DNA of 64,000 nucleotides from Faucicola osloensis_B (GTDB lineage: Bacteria; Pseudomonadota; Gammaproteobacteria; Pseudomonadales; Moraxellaceae). The stretch is taken from assembly GCA_964211495.1 (NCBI GenBank), contig CAXORL010000003.1, forward strand, positions 186,001 through 250,000. The letters are read 5' to 3'. This document shows positions 28,841 through 38,596 of the stretch, piece after piece. Position numbers and translations under genes: made by a program. How positions within the stretch are numbered: position 1 is the first letter of the stretch; each line of letters opens with the position of its first letter. The notes beneath the pieces were generated by a model. The model was not told the DNA's origin, did no database searches, and saw nothing but the letters and a program-made list of their open reading frames with translations.

Positions 28841-29058
28841 AGTCTGTTCGCCCAAATAATCCGATAATCAATCAAATTAGTGTAAGCCGAGTAGACTAGA
28901 ACAACAAACACCCATCAAACAAATTAATATTCCAAAATTACATATAACAATGATAAGAATAAAATATTTCGAATAAAACTAAGCTTTTGATTGCTCAGGT
29001 GATACTGACGATGACTGCCCTTGTCCGCTCAGCTAATACTCACTGAGGCATCCGCAAA

Positions 29059-29829
29059 TCAAGCAACGGATGGATGGGTTTTAGGCTGTGATTGAACAGT
29101 TTGCGGGTGTAGTCTGGCTTCGGCAGTCGATAAATCTGGCACTGCCACAGAGGGTAATATTTCGGCTTGTTCGACTTGTTTATTAATGCCTAGCTGCTGA
29201 TTGGCTTGCGCCGATTTTTCTTTAATGGCTTGGGCGCGTCTGCCTTTGGCGGGTGCCCACTCAAGTATCGGCAACGCGCGCGCCACCGCTAACACAATAC
29301 GGTCACGCAACTGTTGGCTTGAGACGGTGTATTCTGGGGTAAAGTCCTTATCTGTCGCATACACGCCAATTGGCAATGTTTGGGCTTGGAAAAAACTAAA
29401 CAATGGGCGAAGTTGGTGCTCTAGTACCAGTGCATGACGCTCGCTACCGCCAGAGGCAGCCAATAATACCGGCACATCCACGAGCGCGGTCTGCTCCACA
29501 AAGTCAAATAAGTGTTTAAACAATCCGGTAAAAGACGCGCGATACACCGGTGTTCCTACAATCAAGGCGTCCGCCGCCTCAATCGCTGCCAAGTCGTTTT
29601 GCACACGTTCTGGCAGTTGGTTACGATAAATCGCCCCACTGAGTAAAGGCCCGATTTCACTCAGCTTGATAAAATGCACGTTGATGGGCGTGGCTTGTGC
29701 CAATTCATCTACAATATTTTGCACAAGACTTTCGGTTTTGGATGGCGTGTTGAGCCCACCCGATACCGCAACGATATTGAGTGGAATGGCTGGATTTGGT
29801 TGATTTGTGACATTTTGAGTGATAGACAT
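29059..29829 (-). CDS. msuE: NAD(P)H-dependent FMN reductase, MsuE/SsuE-like
   Basis: A 256-aa flavodoxin-fold reductase with VAVSGGLNTPSKTESL (FMN phosphate loop), VGTPVYRASFTGLFKHLFDF and LLAASGGSERHALVLEHQLRPLF-type motifs. It would supply FMNH2 to the SsuD and DszA-like monooxygenases. It is longer than E. coli SsuE by a Gln/Ala-rich C-terminal tail of about 60 residues with no clear fold. Confidence 0.88.
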   Translation of the reverse strand: MSITQNVTNQPNPAIPLNIVAVSGGLNTPSKTESLVQNIVDELAQATPINVHFIKLSEIGPLLSGAIYRNQLPERVQNDLAAIEAADALIVGTPVYRASFTGLFKHLFDFVEQTALVDVPVLLAASGGSERHALVLEHQLRPLFSFFQAQTLPIGVYATDKDFTPEYTVSSQQLRDRIVLAVARALPILEWAPAKGRRAQAIKEKSAQANQQLGINKQVEQAEILPSVAVPDLSTAEARLHPQTVQSQPKTHPSVA

Positions 29830-29993
29830 CTTTGTTCCTTAATTTAGTTTAATACTGTAAATCGATGACATGTCGATAACCCCATTAAACGAAAAATTAA
29901 GCCGCTTGTGAAACAACAATATCTGCATTATTTAGCTGATTTTTTGCTATATCAGATTTGCCATATCAAAGTCAAAGTGGCAAACCTGCATGG

Positions 29994-30647
29994 CTACAAT
30001 TGGCGTTTATCGACCCATTGAGCCAGACTATCGCCTGTGGCTTGCACCAACATCACCAATGCCACTAACACCACAATCACTGAAACCATCATTTGCACAT
30101 CAAAGCGCTGATACCCGTAACGATAGGCAATATCGCCCAAACCACCCGCTCCAATCGCGCCAGCAATCGCAGACGAATTAATCATGGTGACAAGCGTCAC
30201 GGTAAACCCTGCAATAATGCCAGGCAAGGCTTCGGGCAATAAGACATGCTGAATAATCTGTGTACGGTTGCAGCCAATCGCTTGTGCCGCTTCTATGAGC
30301 CCTGGGTCAACTTCACGCAGACTCACTTCGGCAATTCGAGCAAAAAAAGGGGTCGCTGCTAAGGTTAACGGTACTACGGCTGCCCACACACCATAGCTTG
30401 TACCGACAATCATTCGAGTGGCTGGAATAATAGCCACCATCAATATCAAAAAGGGAATGGCACGCACGATGTTCACCGACCAACCCAAACTTAGATTGGT
30501 TAAAAATGATGGGGCAATGCCTTGGTCGCTTGAATTGACCAATACCAATGCGATCGGTAACCCCAATAAAAACGCTAAAATCGCTGATACGCCAACCATA
30601 ATCAGCGTATCAATCAACCCCGTCAGTAATAATTCAAGCATAACCAA
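29994..30647 (-). CDS. metI: MetI-type ABC transporter permease
   Basis: A 217-aa inner-membrane permease with about five helices. The cytoplasmic coupling loop EAAQAIGCNRTQIIQHVLLPEALP is typical of MetI. The start overlaps the end of metN by 14 bp, indicating translational coupling. With MetN and MetQ it imports methionine or a related sulfur compound. Confidence 0.93.
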   Translation of the reverse strand: MVMLELLLTGLIDTLIMVGVSAILAFLLGLPIALVLVNSSDQGIAPSFLTNLSLGWSVNIVRAIPFLILMVAIIPATRMIVGTSYGVWAAVVPLTLAATPFFARIAEVSLREVDPGLIEAAQAIGCNRTQIIQHVLLPEALPGIIAGFTVTLVTMINSSAIAGAIGAGGLGDIAYRYGYQRFDVQMMVSVIVVLVALVMLVQATGDSLAQWVDKRQL

Positions 30648-31707
30648 TTACCTCCACATGCAAAATTTGATTTCCCAAGCGATGTGCTAACTGGGCGACA
30701 TCTAAACCCGTGGTTGCGACGCCAACGACAATATTGCCTACCAAGTAGCCTTGAATGGTATCCACTTGACTTTGATACAAAGAGACGGGCGCTTCAAATT
30801 GCGCAAAAATTGCTTTTAAATCAGGGGCAGATTTTCTCGGGGTAACGTATCTTAGGTTGAGCAAGGTATGAGTGGCATTATGCTTGTCGGTGAGTTTATC
30901 CTCACCCAAATCAATGGATGGCTGGTTATAGCCTAGTAACTCTTGGGTCATGGTGTGCATGGGTGAGGCAAATACTTTCCACACCGGTCCTGTTTCAACG
31001 ATTTGCCCTTGGTTAATGACAATCACTTGGTCACAAATATCTCGAATGACTTGCATTTCATGGGTAATGAGCACAATGGTAATGCCAAGTTTTTTATTAA
31101 TTTGCTTGAGTAACTGCAAAATTAACTGGGTACTTTCTGGGTCTAGTGCTGACGTGGCTTCATCACACAATAACATTTTGGGTTCATTCACGAGCGCCCG
31201 CGCAATGCCCACCCGCTGTTTTTGACCACCTGATAACTGGGAAGGATACATCAATGCTTTATCACTGAGCCCCACCATCTCTAGTACTTGCGCCACACGT
31301 TTCTTGATATCAGCCTGACTTACTTTGGCGATTTTTAGGGGCAAGGCGACGTTGTCTTGTACCGTTTTACTCGACAGCAGATTAAAATGCTGAAAAATCA
31401 TACCAATACCTTGTCGCAGCTGTCGTAGCTGTACTTGGCTCAGTGCTGCCACATTGTTATCATCGATATAAACATGACCATCACTAATCGACTCCAAGCC
31501 GTTGATAATGCGTAATAAAGATGATTTGCCTGCCCCGCTTTTACCGATAATACCTAGAATTTTGCCTGTTGGCACCTCAAGCGAGATATCTTTTAGTGCA
31601 TGAATCGCTTGCGCTTGTCCTTGATAAAACTTATTGACTTTGTCGATTCGGATATAGGGAGGTGATGAATGACTGTCATCTTGGGTAATATGAGTAAACG
31701 ACTGCAT
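30634..31707 (-). CDS. metN: MetN-type ABC transporter ATPase
   Basis: A 357-aa ATPase with Walker A GKSGAGKSSLLR, signature LSGGQKQRVGIARAL, Walker B LLCDEATSALDP and switch His in LITHEMQV. The C-terminal about 80 residues form a NIL-type (ferredoxin-like) methionine-sensing domain. It is in an operon with metQ (44 bp upstream) and metI (overlapping). Confidence 0.93.
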   Translation of the reverse strand: MQSFTHITQDDSHSSPPYIRIDKVNKFYQGQAQAIHALKDISLEVPTGKILGIIGKSGAGKSSLLRIINGLESISDGHVYIDDNNVAALSQVQLRQLRQGIGMIFQHFNLLSSKTVQDNVALPLKIAKVSQADIKKRVAQVLEMVGLSDKALMYPSQLSGGQKQRVGIARALVNEPKMLLCDEATSALDPESTQLILQLLKQINKKLGITIVLITHEMQVIRDICDQVIVINQGQIVETGPVWKVFASPMHTMTQELLGYNQPSIDLGEDKLTDKHNATHTLLNLRYVTPRKSAPDLKAIFAQFEAPVSLYQSQVDTIQGYLVGNIVVGVATTGLDVAQLAHRLGNQILHVEVIGYA

Positions 31708-31751
31708 AGCATGATCCTTTGTAATTGTTATGGCTAAAACTTGTTAACGCA

Positions 31752-32618
31752 TTACGAGGTCCAACCTGGAAACCAAAGTTTTTCCCCGATTTCTTTGTTT
31801 AGCACTTGCTTTACGTTAGGGGAAGTTTGATAAATGTGAATAAATTTTTTCAGCTGTTCGGCTCGTTCAGGATTTTTTTGGGCAAAATCATCCCGAGTGA
31901 CAAATAAAATCGCATAGCGGTTATTGGTGGTATCATCAAAGACTAAAGCTTGATTAGGGTCAATGGTTTTGGCTAAGCGCAAATAATGCGGGTAGCTAAA
32001 CACCAAATCAGCATCATCAACCGCTCGTGCGGTCTGCGGACCTTCGACTTCAACAAACTGCAATTGTTTTGGATTACTGCTGATATCGCTTAAGTTAGAC
32101 AGAAAATTATTTGGGTCTTTTAGCCCAATTAATTTTGCCTGTTGCAGCAGTAGTAGCGCTCGCCCTTGATTAACAGGGTCATTTGGCACCACCACACGGG
32201 CACGCGTCGGCAATGCTGCTAGGCTTTGGTATTTTTTAGAATACAAACCGACATGGGTGGCAACCCCTTTCCCCAATGCCGATAGCTTATACTCTGGATG
32301 CTGTTTGAGCGCATTGGTTAAAAACGGCTGATGTTGAAAATAATTGGCATCGATGTCGCCACTGTTAATTGTTACATTTGGGGTATTCCAATCCGTAAAC
32401 TCGACCAATTTAACGTTGATACCTTGCTGTTTCGCCGCCGCGACCGCTTCTTTAAGCGGATTAGCAAAAGGCGGGCTAATACCGATGGTTAACGGTTTGT
32501 CTTCGGTCACGTTTGATGCTTGGCTTTTATTGTAAAATGCCCAGCCGCTCAGTAACACCAAGACAGCAATAATAGTTACTCCCAAAACAGTGGTGCGATT
32601 TTGTGCTGAAGTTGACAT
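31752..32618 (-). CDS. metQ: MetQ/NlpA-like substrate-binding protein
   Basis: A 288-aa binding protein whose N-terminal hydrophobic segment (about residues 10-28) lacks a lipobox Cys, so it is anchored or cleaved rather than a lipoprotein. The body matches NlpA/MetQ: GISPPFANPLKEA, DIDANYFQHQPFL and LVFSYPHYLRLA. In this sulfur locus the ligand could be methionine or an oxidised sulfur compound; the exact ligand is not known. Confidence 0.88.
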   Translation of the reverse strand: MSTSAQNRTTVLGVTIIAVLVLLSGWAFYNKSQASNVTEDKPLTIGISPPFANPLKEAVAAAKQQGINVKLVEFTDWNTPNVTINSGDIDANYFQHQPFLTNALKQHPEYKLSALGKGVATHVGLYSKKYQSLAALPTRARVVVPNDPVNQGRALLLLQQAKLIGLKDPNNFLSNLSDISSNPKQLQFVEVEGPQTARAVDDADLVFSYPHYLRLAKTIDPNQALVFDDTTNNRYAILFVTRDDFAQKNPERAEQLKKFIHIYQTSPNVKQVLNKEIGEKLWFPGWTS

Positions 32619-32639
32619 AATAGTTCCTTAAAAATAATT

Positions 32640-32691
32640 GTTTAAAAATAGCTGCTTAGAAATGATGGTTTAAAAATAGTTGCTTAGAAAT
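32640..32691 (-). repeat. Near-perfect 24-bp direct repeat before metQ
   Basis: Two copies (32640-32663 and 32668-32691) of a unit that begins GTTTAAAAATAG and ends GCTTAGAAAT, with one mismatch, spaced 28 bp apart. A partial third copy follows. They lie between metQ and the DszA-like gene upstream, in the metQ leader. Confidence 0.65.
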
Positions 32692-32747
32692 AGCTGCTTA
32701 AAACATAAAAAGCTGATAACGCTGAAAAATGTCGTCTAAACAAGCCC

Positions 32748-34127
32748 TTAACATCGAAAACTTTGCACTGGGTGTGAACTGGGTAACCGCTCACCTTTGC
32801 CGATAAGCTTGTGGCGTAGACTGCCTTGTTTGTATTCGGTTTTGAAGCGTCCACGACGTTGTAGCTCAGGAATGACATACTGGATAAAGTCCTGGTAAGA
32901 CTCAGGCGTGACCGTGCGAGTGACGTTAAAACCGTCAATTCCTGTCTCATCGACCCAGGTTATCAATGCCTCAGCCACCTCACGTCCATCACCCACGATT
33001 AGCGGATAGCGTCCCCCCAACCGATGCTCGGCTATCAGCTGCGCTTTGGTAACCTGCTGCTGCCGAAAGCGCTGGTTTACCGACGCAATGCTATTGGTTT
33101 GTTGGTAGGCAATCACCTCATCATCAGCATACTGTGCTAAATCAATCCCCACCGAACTTGAGTAATGTGCCAATCCTGCCTCGCTACTGGCATAGCCTTC
33201 ATACTCTGCCAGTTTTGCTTGGGCAAGGTCGTGACGCTTGTCAGTCACTACTGTGATTCCCATCAGCACCTTGATGTCTTCGGGATCGCGACCCTGTGCT
33301 TTTGCCAACTGGCGAATCGTCTCCACCTGCCGTTTAATCGCTGATTTTTCACCACCCCCAATAAAAATCGCCTCGGCGTGCTGGGTGGCAAATGCCAAAC
33401 CTTTGGCTGATGCCCCTGCTTGAAATAACACAGGCGTGCGCTGAATAGACGGCATCACTTGAAAAACGCCGTCACTTTGGTAAAAACGCCCTTGATGGTG
33501 AATCGCTTTTACCTTGGCAGGGTCAGTGAAAATTCGCGCCTGTTTGTCTATTTTGACTGCATCGTCTTGCCATGAGCCTTCCCAAAACTGGTAGCACAAC
33601 TGTAAAAACTCGTCCGCTTGCTCATAGCGTAAATCATGCGCCTTTAGCCCTTGATTACCAATCAACCGCTCAGCGCTGTCCAAATACCCTGTCACGATAT
33701 TCCATCCCAAACGACCTTGGGTTAAGTGATCTAGGCTTGCCATACGTCTAGCAAATTGATAAGGCATCTCATAACTTAGATTCACCGTGATACCAAAGCC
33801 CAAATGCTCAGTCACCGACGCCATGGCAGACACCAAGGTGATCGGGTCATGGCTTGGCAATTGCACCGACTCTTTAAGGGTCACATCGATGTTATGTTGA
33901 TAAACGTCATAACACCCTGTGATATCCGCCAAAAATAACCCATCAAATAGTCCTTGCTCCAAGGTTTTTGCCAAGCCTGTCCAATAGCTAAGTTCATTAA
34001 ATCGATAAGATTCATCCCTTGGGTGTGTCCACAAACCATGATTGATATGCCCAGCGCAATTCATATCAAAGGCGTTGAGAATAATCGGCTTTGGCGGGTT
34101 ATTTTCTTTTTTTACCGTCTCACCCAT
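32748..34127 (-). CDS. NtaA/SnaA/DszA-family FMNH2-dependent monooxygenase
   Basis: A 459-aa flavin-dependent monooxygenase. The family is recognised by ILNAFDMNCAGHINHGLW, GLFDGLFLADITG, GRLGWNIVTGYLDSAERL and PVLFQAGASAKG. The start ATG overlaps the stop of the gene upstream as TGATG, giving translational coupling. DszA relatives desulfurise sulfones; others attack chelators. Coupling to SfnB-like genes suggests a sulfone or sulfonate substrate. Confidence 0.87.
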   Translation of the reverse strand: MGETVKKENNPPKPIILNAFDMNCAGHINHGLWTHPRDESYRFNELSYWTGLAKTLEQGLFDGLFLADITGCYDVYQHNIDVTLKESVQLPSHDPITLVSAMASVTEHLGFGITVNLSYEMPYQFARRMASLDHLTQGRLGWNIVTGYLDSAERLIGNQGLKAHDLRYEQADEFLQLCYQFWEGSWQDDAVKIDKQARIFTDPAKVKAIHHQGRFYQSDGVFQVMPSIQRTPVLFQAGASAKGLAFATQHAEAIFIGGGEKSAIKRQVETIRQLAKAQGRDPEDIKVLMGITVVTDKRHDLAQAKLAEYEGYASSEAGLAHYSSSVGIDLAQYADDEVIAYQQTNSIASVNQRFRQQQVTKAQLIAEHRLGGRYPLIVGDGREVAEALITWVDETGIDGFNVTRTVTPESYQDFIQYVIPELQRRGRFKTEYKQGSLRHKLIGKGERLPSSHPVQSFRC

Positions 34128-35365
34128 CACAACGTTCCTCGCCTTGGCGGTAATACCCCATTGAGTGCATAATTGGCAATAAAGTAGTATTTCCACCGTG
34201 CCGCATCGTGCAAGGTATGCACCCGTGCGTTTCGCCAATACAGGTCTAGCCCTTTGTCACGTTGGCTACCGCGACTGCCTGCCAGCTCAATGAGTTGTGA
34301 GGAGGTTTTTAGTGCCACTTCGGTGCTTAATGCGCGCACTGCCGCGACTGCCAATGATGCTTGGGCAATATTTTGCTCATTGGGCGTTGGACGAGCGGCA
34401 TCGATGGTTTGGGCAGCGTGTTTGAGTAACACCTCCACCGCTCGCACATCTGCCGCACTGCGCCCAATTTGCAATAGCGTGAGTGGGTCATCGGTGGCTT
34501 TATTCACGCCCGAATCAATCCAAGGACGAGCTTGCCGCACTTGTACCAAGGTTTCATCAAACGCCCCACGTGCAATACCTGTCTCAATGGCGGCGTGCAA
34601 CAGCTGGGCAAACGGCCCGCAAACCGTGGGATTTTGATAGGCTGTATCAAAAGCAATGACATCGTCTTTATCCACAAACACTTGGTCAAATAAGACCGTG
34701 CCTGAGCCTGTGGTACGTTGACCAAAACTTTGCCAATCATCAATTAGCGTGAGACCTTTGGCACCTCGCTGCACAAATGCCAAAAATTCGTGGTCGTTGT
34801 CATCTTTTACCAAAGTCGGAATACGGTGTGCAAACAGACTGCCTGTGCAGTAAAATTTTTCGCCATTGATTAGATAACCGCCTGGCGTCGAGGTGAGTTT
34901 GGTGGTTTTATCAACGGCATTTTTGGGCTTAAACTCAGCCAGCGCATTGCCTAGCCGCGCCCCTTGTAATACCTCTGCAAAAATGCGTTGCTGCTGGGCT
35001 TCTGTCCCCGTGTTTTTTAATACTTCTAACGCGTAGTAATGATTTTGCGGAATTTGCCCAATCGCCCCATCTGCACCACTCAATAGCGCAATGATTTGAG
35101 CGACGGTCCAACTTGATACATCAGCGCCGCCAAAGCGTTTTGGCACGGTGATTGCCCATAACCCTGATTGGCTCAAGCTTTCAATTTCTGCAAAGGGTAA
35201 TAGCCGTTCTCGGTCTCGTTTTATACGCGCTTGTTTAAACGATTGGGCAAGCTGATAGGCGATTTCTAATGCTTCGTTGTCCGACTTGATGATATGCGCG
35301 ACTGGCGTAGGTTTGACTAGCGAGGCTTGAGCGTCCGTTACTGGGCGGGTGATGGTATCTGACAT
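34127..35365 (-). CDS. sfnB: SfnB-like sulfur-acquisition acyl-CoA-dehydrogenase homologue (copy 2)
   Basis: A 412-aa flavoprotein of the acyl-CoA dehydrogenase/DszC fold. The motifs are FGGADVSSWTVAQIIALLSG, GQIPQNHYYALEVLKNTG, EKFYCTGSLFAHR and DLYWRNARVHTLHDAARWK. SfnB/DszC relatives act in dimethylsulfone and thiophene sulfur use. The ATG with AAGGA 7 nt upstream was chosen. It is next to a second, diverged SfnB-like gene with the same order of motifs, so the pair arose by duplication or both serve different substrates. Confidence 0.87.
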   Translation of the reverse strand: MSDTITRPVTDAQASLVKPTPVAHIIKSDNEALEIAYQLAQSFKQARIKRDRERLLPFAEIESLSQSGLWAITVPKRFGGADVSSWTVAQIIALLSGADGAIGQIPQNHYYALEVLKNTGTEAQQQRIFAEVLQGARLGNALAEFKPKNAVDKTTKLTSTPGGYLINGEKFYCTGSLFAHRIPTLVKDDNDHEFLAFVQRGAKGLTLIDDWQSFGQRTTGSGTVLFDQVFVDKDDVIAFDTAYQNPTVCGPFAQLLHAAIETGIARGAFDETLVQVRQARPWIDSGVNKATDDPLTLLQIGRSAADVRAVEVLLKHAAQTIDAARPTPNEQNIAQASLAVAAVRALSTEVALKTSSQLIELAGSRGSQRDKGLDLYWRNARVHTLHDAARWKYYFIANYALNGVLPPRRGTL

Positions 35366-35382
35366 GGTGTTTTCCTTACTTT

Positions 35383-36600
35383 TTAAATCCAAGCATGACG
35401 GTTGGGCAATTTGTGATTTAAGTAATAATCGCCCAATGCGTGTAACTTCCAGCGCACTGGGTCATGCAAAGTATGCACGCGGGCATTTCGCCAATGCTGA
35501 TCCAAGCCATGCTCGCTAAGTGATGAACGACTACCACCAATTTCAAACAGTTTTTCAGAAATCGTGAGAGCGGCGTCGTTGGCATATACTTTGGCTTCTG
35601 CCACTTTGATAGACGCAAGTGCTGCCTCTTCTGCGGTGACAAAATCCAATCTATCAAGCGCATCCAAATAATCAGCCGCTTCTTGCAGTAATAGGGTAGC
35701 CGCATCCAAGCGTACTTTTAACTTTCCCACTACTTGTAGCAAATACGGCTCAAAGCGCGCAGCTTCGACTTTGGCATCGACAATGGGACGGGCTTTTTTT
35801 GCCACGGCTAAGGTGTCTTCAAACGCCCCTTCTGCAATGCCGACATCAATCGCCGCTTGTATCAGCTGAGAATACGCCCCACGATACGTTGGTGCATCGC
35901 TCAGCAAGCGCTCATCAAAAATTAGCTCAGGTAGGACTTTGACTTGGTTGAGTTTGACCGTGCCGCTTGAGGTGGTACGAAGTCCAAAACCATCCCAATC
36001 ATCTACTACCTCAACGCCCGTTGCGGCTTTATCAATAATAGTGAGTACCACATGACCCTCAGGGTGTAAGGCTTTAATCGCCAAATAATCGGCAAAACTG
36101 CTGCCTGTTGAATAGAATTTTTCCCCGTTAAGGTAGTAACCATTGTTGGCAATGGTCAATGTCGTTGCCAAGGTTTTGCTGTCTTTGGTGTCACGTTCTG
36201 GCCCGCCATTGGCTAAGCGACTGCCTGACAAAATCTCGCCAAAAATAAAGCGTTTTTGACTGTCATTGCCGATGATGTTGATGATATTAAGTAGGCTGAT
36301 TTGATTTTGTGGAATCAATCCAATATTGGCATCGGCTTTGCTCAAAATACGAAAGACGTCTGCCAAGGTGCGATTTGACACTTCGGCGCCGCCATATTGT
36401 TTGGGAATACGTATGCCGCCAAGCCCGGTTTGGCTAAATAGATTCATCACTGCAAAAGGCAATTGACGTTGTTGGTCGCGCTCGTCGCGATTGATGAGGG
36501 CAAAATCCGCCACTTGCTTGGCAGCTTGAATAGCTTGCTCATCAGTGACAATGCGTTGCGCTGGGACATATTTATCAAGTGGCTGATTAAAATCCGTCAT
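35383..36600 (-). CDS. sfnB: SfnB-like sulfur-acquisition acyl-CoA-dehydrogenase homologue (copy 1)
   Basis: A 405-aa flavoprotein with the same fold and motifs as the next gene: YGGAEVSNRTLADVFRILS, GLIPQNQISLLNIINIIG, EKFYSTGSSFADY and DQHWRNARVHTLHDPVRWK. It precedes the second SfnB-like gene by 17 bp and is the first gene of the unit sfnB-sfnB-dszA-like. Reduced flavin presumably comes from the MsuE-like reductase. Confidence 0.87.
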   Translation of the reverse strand: MTDFNQPLDKYVPAQRIVTDEQAIQAAKQVADFALINRDERDQQRQLPFAVMNLFSQTGLGGIRIPKQYGGAEVSNRTLADVFRILSKADANIGLIPQNQISLLNIINIIGNDSQKRFIFGEILSGSRLANGGPERDTKDSKTLATTLTIANNGYYLNGEKFYSTGSSFADYLAIKALHPEGHVVLTIIDKAATGVEVVDDWDGFGLRTTSSGTVKLNQVKVLPELIFDERLLSDAPTYRGAYSQLIQAAIDVGIAEGAFEDTLAVAKKARPIVDAKVEAARFEPYLLQVVGKLKVRLDAATLLLQEAADYLDALDRLDFVTAEEAALASIKVAEAKVYANDAALTISEKLFEIGGSRSSLSEHGLDQHWRNARVHTLHDPVRWKLHALGDYYLNHKLPNRHAWI

Positions 36601-36736
36601 GCTAATTCCTTACCGCTAAATGCTTGAATAAGGCATCATGGTAAAGATTTTTTTTCGCAAAGATAACCAAGATATTTTGCTATCTATAGCAAGAAATATG
36701 ATGAAGAGAGTGTCATTTGATTGATTGGGTGAACAT

Positions 36737-36766
36737 AAAAAAGCCCATTAATTTTTTAATGGGCTT
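36737..36766 (-). terminator. Terminator after the yeiH unit
   Basis: Hairpin AAGCCCATTAA / TTAATGGGCTT with A- and T-runs, beyond the small ORF. A very similar hairpin follows the arylsulfatase gene. Confidence 0.8.
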
Positions 36767-36855
36767 ATATCAGGGCTTAGACCAACAGGTGAATTGTTGG
36801 ATAAATTTCAAATTAATAACCAAGCTAATTTGTCGCCATAGGTTTTTTCAAACCA

Positions 36856-37053
36856 TCAAAAATATCCCCACTGCCGGTGATAATTTACTGTCAGCTGATA
36901 TTGATTTTCATCAATCCCCGCTGCTTTGAGGGCTTTTTTTAACTCCCACGTATCAAAGACGGCTTGGGAGCAATGATTGCTAAAGCCAAATTGCGCTAAC
37001 ACCGTCTTTGGCAATGGGATTTGACTTTTGATAGTGGTTGATTGGGTAATCAT
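36856..37053 (-). CDS. Small protein coupled to the YeiH exporter
   Basis: A 65-aa protein starting MITQSTTIKSQIPLPKTVL. Its ATG overlaps the yeiH stop by 4 nt (ATGA), a typical coupling arrangement, which argues that it is real. It has no membrane segment and one central Cys, and ends with aromatic residues HRQWGYF. No family is recognised. It could be a small accessory or regulator of the exporter, or part of sulfur-starvation protein economy. Confidence 0.6.
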   Translation of the reverse strand: MITQSTTIKSQIPLPKTVLAQFGFSNHCSQAVFDTWELKKALKAAGIDENQYQLTVNYHRQWGYF

Positions 37054-38348
37054 AAATTTATCCAATAGTTTGCAAACACATGATTAGAGAGCCAATAGCC
37101 TAGCGGCAGATTGACCAAAACACCCGCTGTAAACGCAAGTACAGGTTTAATGCCCACACTTGCCAATGCTTTAAATCGCGTTGTCATACCGATTGATAAA
37201 AACGTTAAGGTAAAAAACCAACCGCGATAGTCTTTGATAAGACCTAATGCTTGTTTATTAAAGGCTTCAGCGTTGGGTGCAATCAATACAAATAAGGTCG
37301 TGATGATTGAGGCAATAAAAAAACCGATAATAAATTTAGGAAATCGACGCCAAATCTCTGATTTATCAATTCGCTCGTTCGTTGAAGCACGCTCCCAGAC
37401 AGTGACCGATAAATAAGCTGCCAAAAATGCCCATAATCCAACAAACATATCTCGGCCTACCACTTTCATTAAGGTAAAGGCTTGGGTAGCAGACTCATTA
37501 CCAATCGCTTCAACCGCTGCAAAACCAGCCGCATCTGCAAATTCAGACGTTCCAATCCAGGCACCGGCAATCGCAGGTGGCAAATCCAATAACTTACAAG
37601 CAAATGGCAGCGCAAAAATCATAATTACCGCCCACACAATCACCAACGAAATTGACGCCGCCACATGCTCATGCTTGGCTCTACAGGCACCGCCAATGGC
37701 AATCGACGCTGACACCCCACACACCGAGCCACCTGCCCCAAGGGTCGCTGCAAATCGGTTATCAAGCTTGAATACTTTTGTTGCGACGAAATAAATGGTA
37801 GAGAAAGTCACAACCGAAACAATTAAGGCTTGCACAATGGCGGCCGGACCCGCTTTTAAAATCGTCGTGAAGGGTAAGGTTGCCCCCATTAAAATAATAC
37901 CAATTTTGACATAGTATTCGGTTCTCAGCACTTCCTTTAATTTATCAGCAATTGAGGTAAAATTGCCAAGTAACAGACCAATGAACAAGGCTACCAAAGG
38001 ACTTTCTAGTTGCCATGCTTTGACGACCTTATTACTGCTTAAAATCAAAACGCCCGCCGCCATCAAAAACAATAAGATAAATTTGGCTAAAAATGGGGGT
38101 AACTTTATTTCAGGTTGCGCGGATTTGGCACCCAAAAATAGCAGTAATGCAAAACCAATCGCTAAGCTTAGCAGTCCTAGGATTGAATGGCTAATTAGGT
38201 TAAATAACTCACTAACGTCTGACCAAGGTTTTATTTTGACATTTAAGTTGGTGATAGGTATTTGCAATAGATACAAGGTGCAAATCACCACCACAATAAA
38301 TAGTCCCAACACAACCGACCAATTATCCTCATTTTTTAAAAATTTCAT
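37050..38348 (-). CDS. YeiH-family putative sulfate exporter
   Basis: A 432-aa membrane protein with about 10-12 helices and the YeiH/DUF340 blocks GIILMGATLPFTTILKAG, GAGGSVCGVSASIAIGGAC and GTSEFADAAGFAAVEAIG. Family members are annotated as sulfate or sulfite exporters on limited evidence. In a locus whose monooxygenases release sulfite, removal of excess sulfite or sulfate is a reasonable role (inference). A conserved 70-bp module lies 56 bp upstream. Confidence 0.9.
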   Translation of the reverse strand: MKFLKNEDNWSVVLGLFIVVVICTLYLLQIPITNLNVKIKPWSDVSELFNLISHSILGLLSLAIGFALLLFLGAKSAQPEIKLPPFLAKFILLFLMAAGVLILSSNKVVKAWQLESPLVALFIGLLLGNFTSIADKLKEVLRTEYYVKIGIILMGATLPFTTILKAGPAAIVQALIVSVVTFSTIYFVATKVFKLDNRFAATLGAGGSVCGVSASIAIGGACRAKHEHVAASISLVIVWAVIMIFALPFACKLLDLPPAIAGAWIGTSEFADAAGFAAVEAIGNESATQAFTLMKVVGRDMFVGLWAFLAAYLSVTVWERASTNERIDKSEIWRRFPKFIIGFFIASIITTLFVLIAPNAEAFNKQALGLIKDYRGWFFTLTFLSIGMTTRFKALASVGIKPVLAFTAGVLVNLPLGYWLSNHVFANYWINL

Positions 38349-38403
38349 GACCGCACGCTCCTTTCTCCCAATATCGATATAATACTTGCATCAAATAAAA
38401 AAG

Positions 38404-38473
38404 GCATTATTCCATAAATTATTGATTACACTTAATAACCATAACTGATATGAATATAAGAAATTATGCTAAC
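38404..38473 (-). promoter_or_regulatory. Conserved 70-bp regulatory module, yeiH copy
   Basis: It aligns without gaps, about 50 of 70 positions, to the segment before ssuA. Shared blocks read on the plus strand are CATTATTCC, CTTAATAA-N2-ATAA-N-TGATA, GAATATA and TGCTAAC. It lies directly upstream of yeiH. GGAATAA-like and TTATNNTTAT patterns resemble CysB-type sites (inference). Confidence 0.7.
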
Positions 38474-38596
38474 AGGCGGTACTGTGACTGCATAATGTTT
38501 AGGTGGTTTTTACTGACTGACTTAGCACCCATAAAAGCGTTGAGCAAAGCTTTGACTAGCACATACAGAAAAATCAAATCGATTAAGTTTATCATT

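Noticed and set aside
34128..34238. 37-residue N-terminal extension of the DszA-like protein
   Set aside because: It would overlap the SfnB-like gene, whereas the ATG in TGATG gives normal length and coupling.
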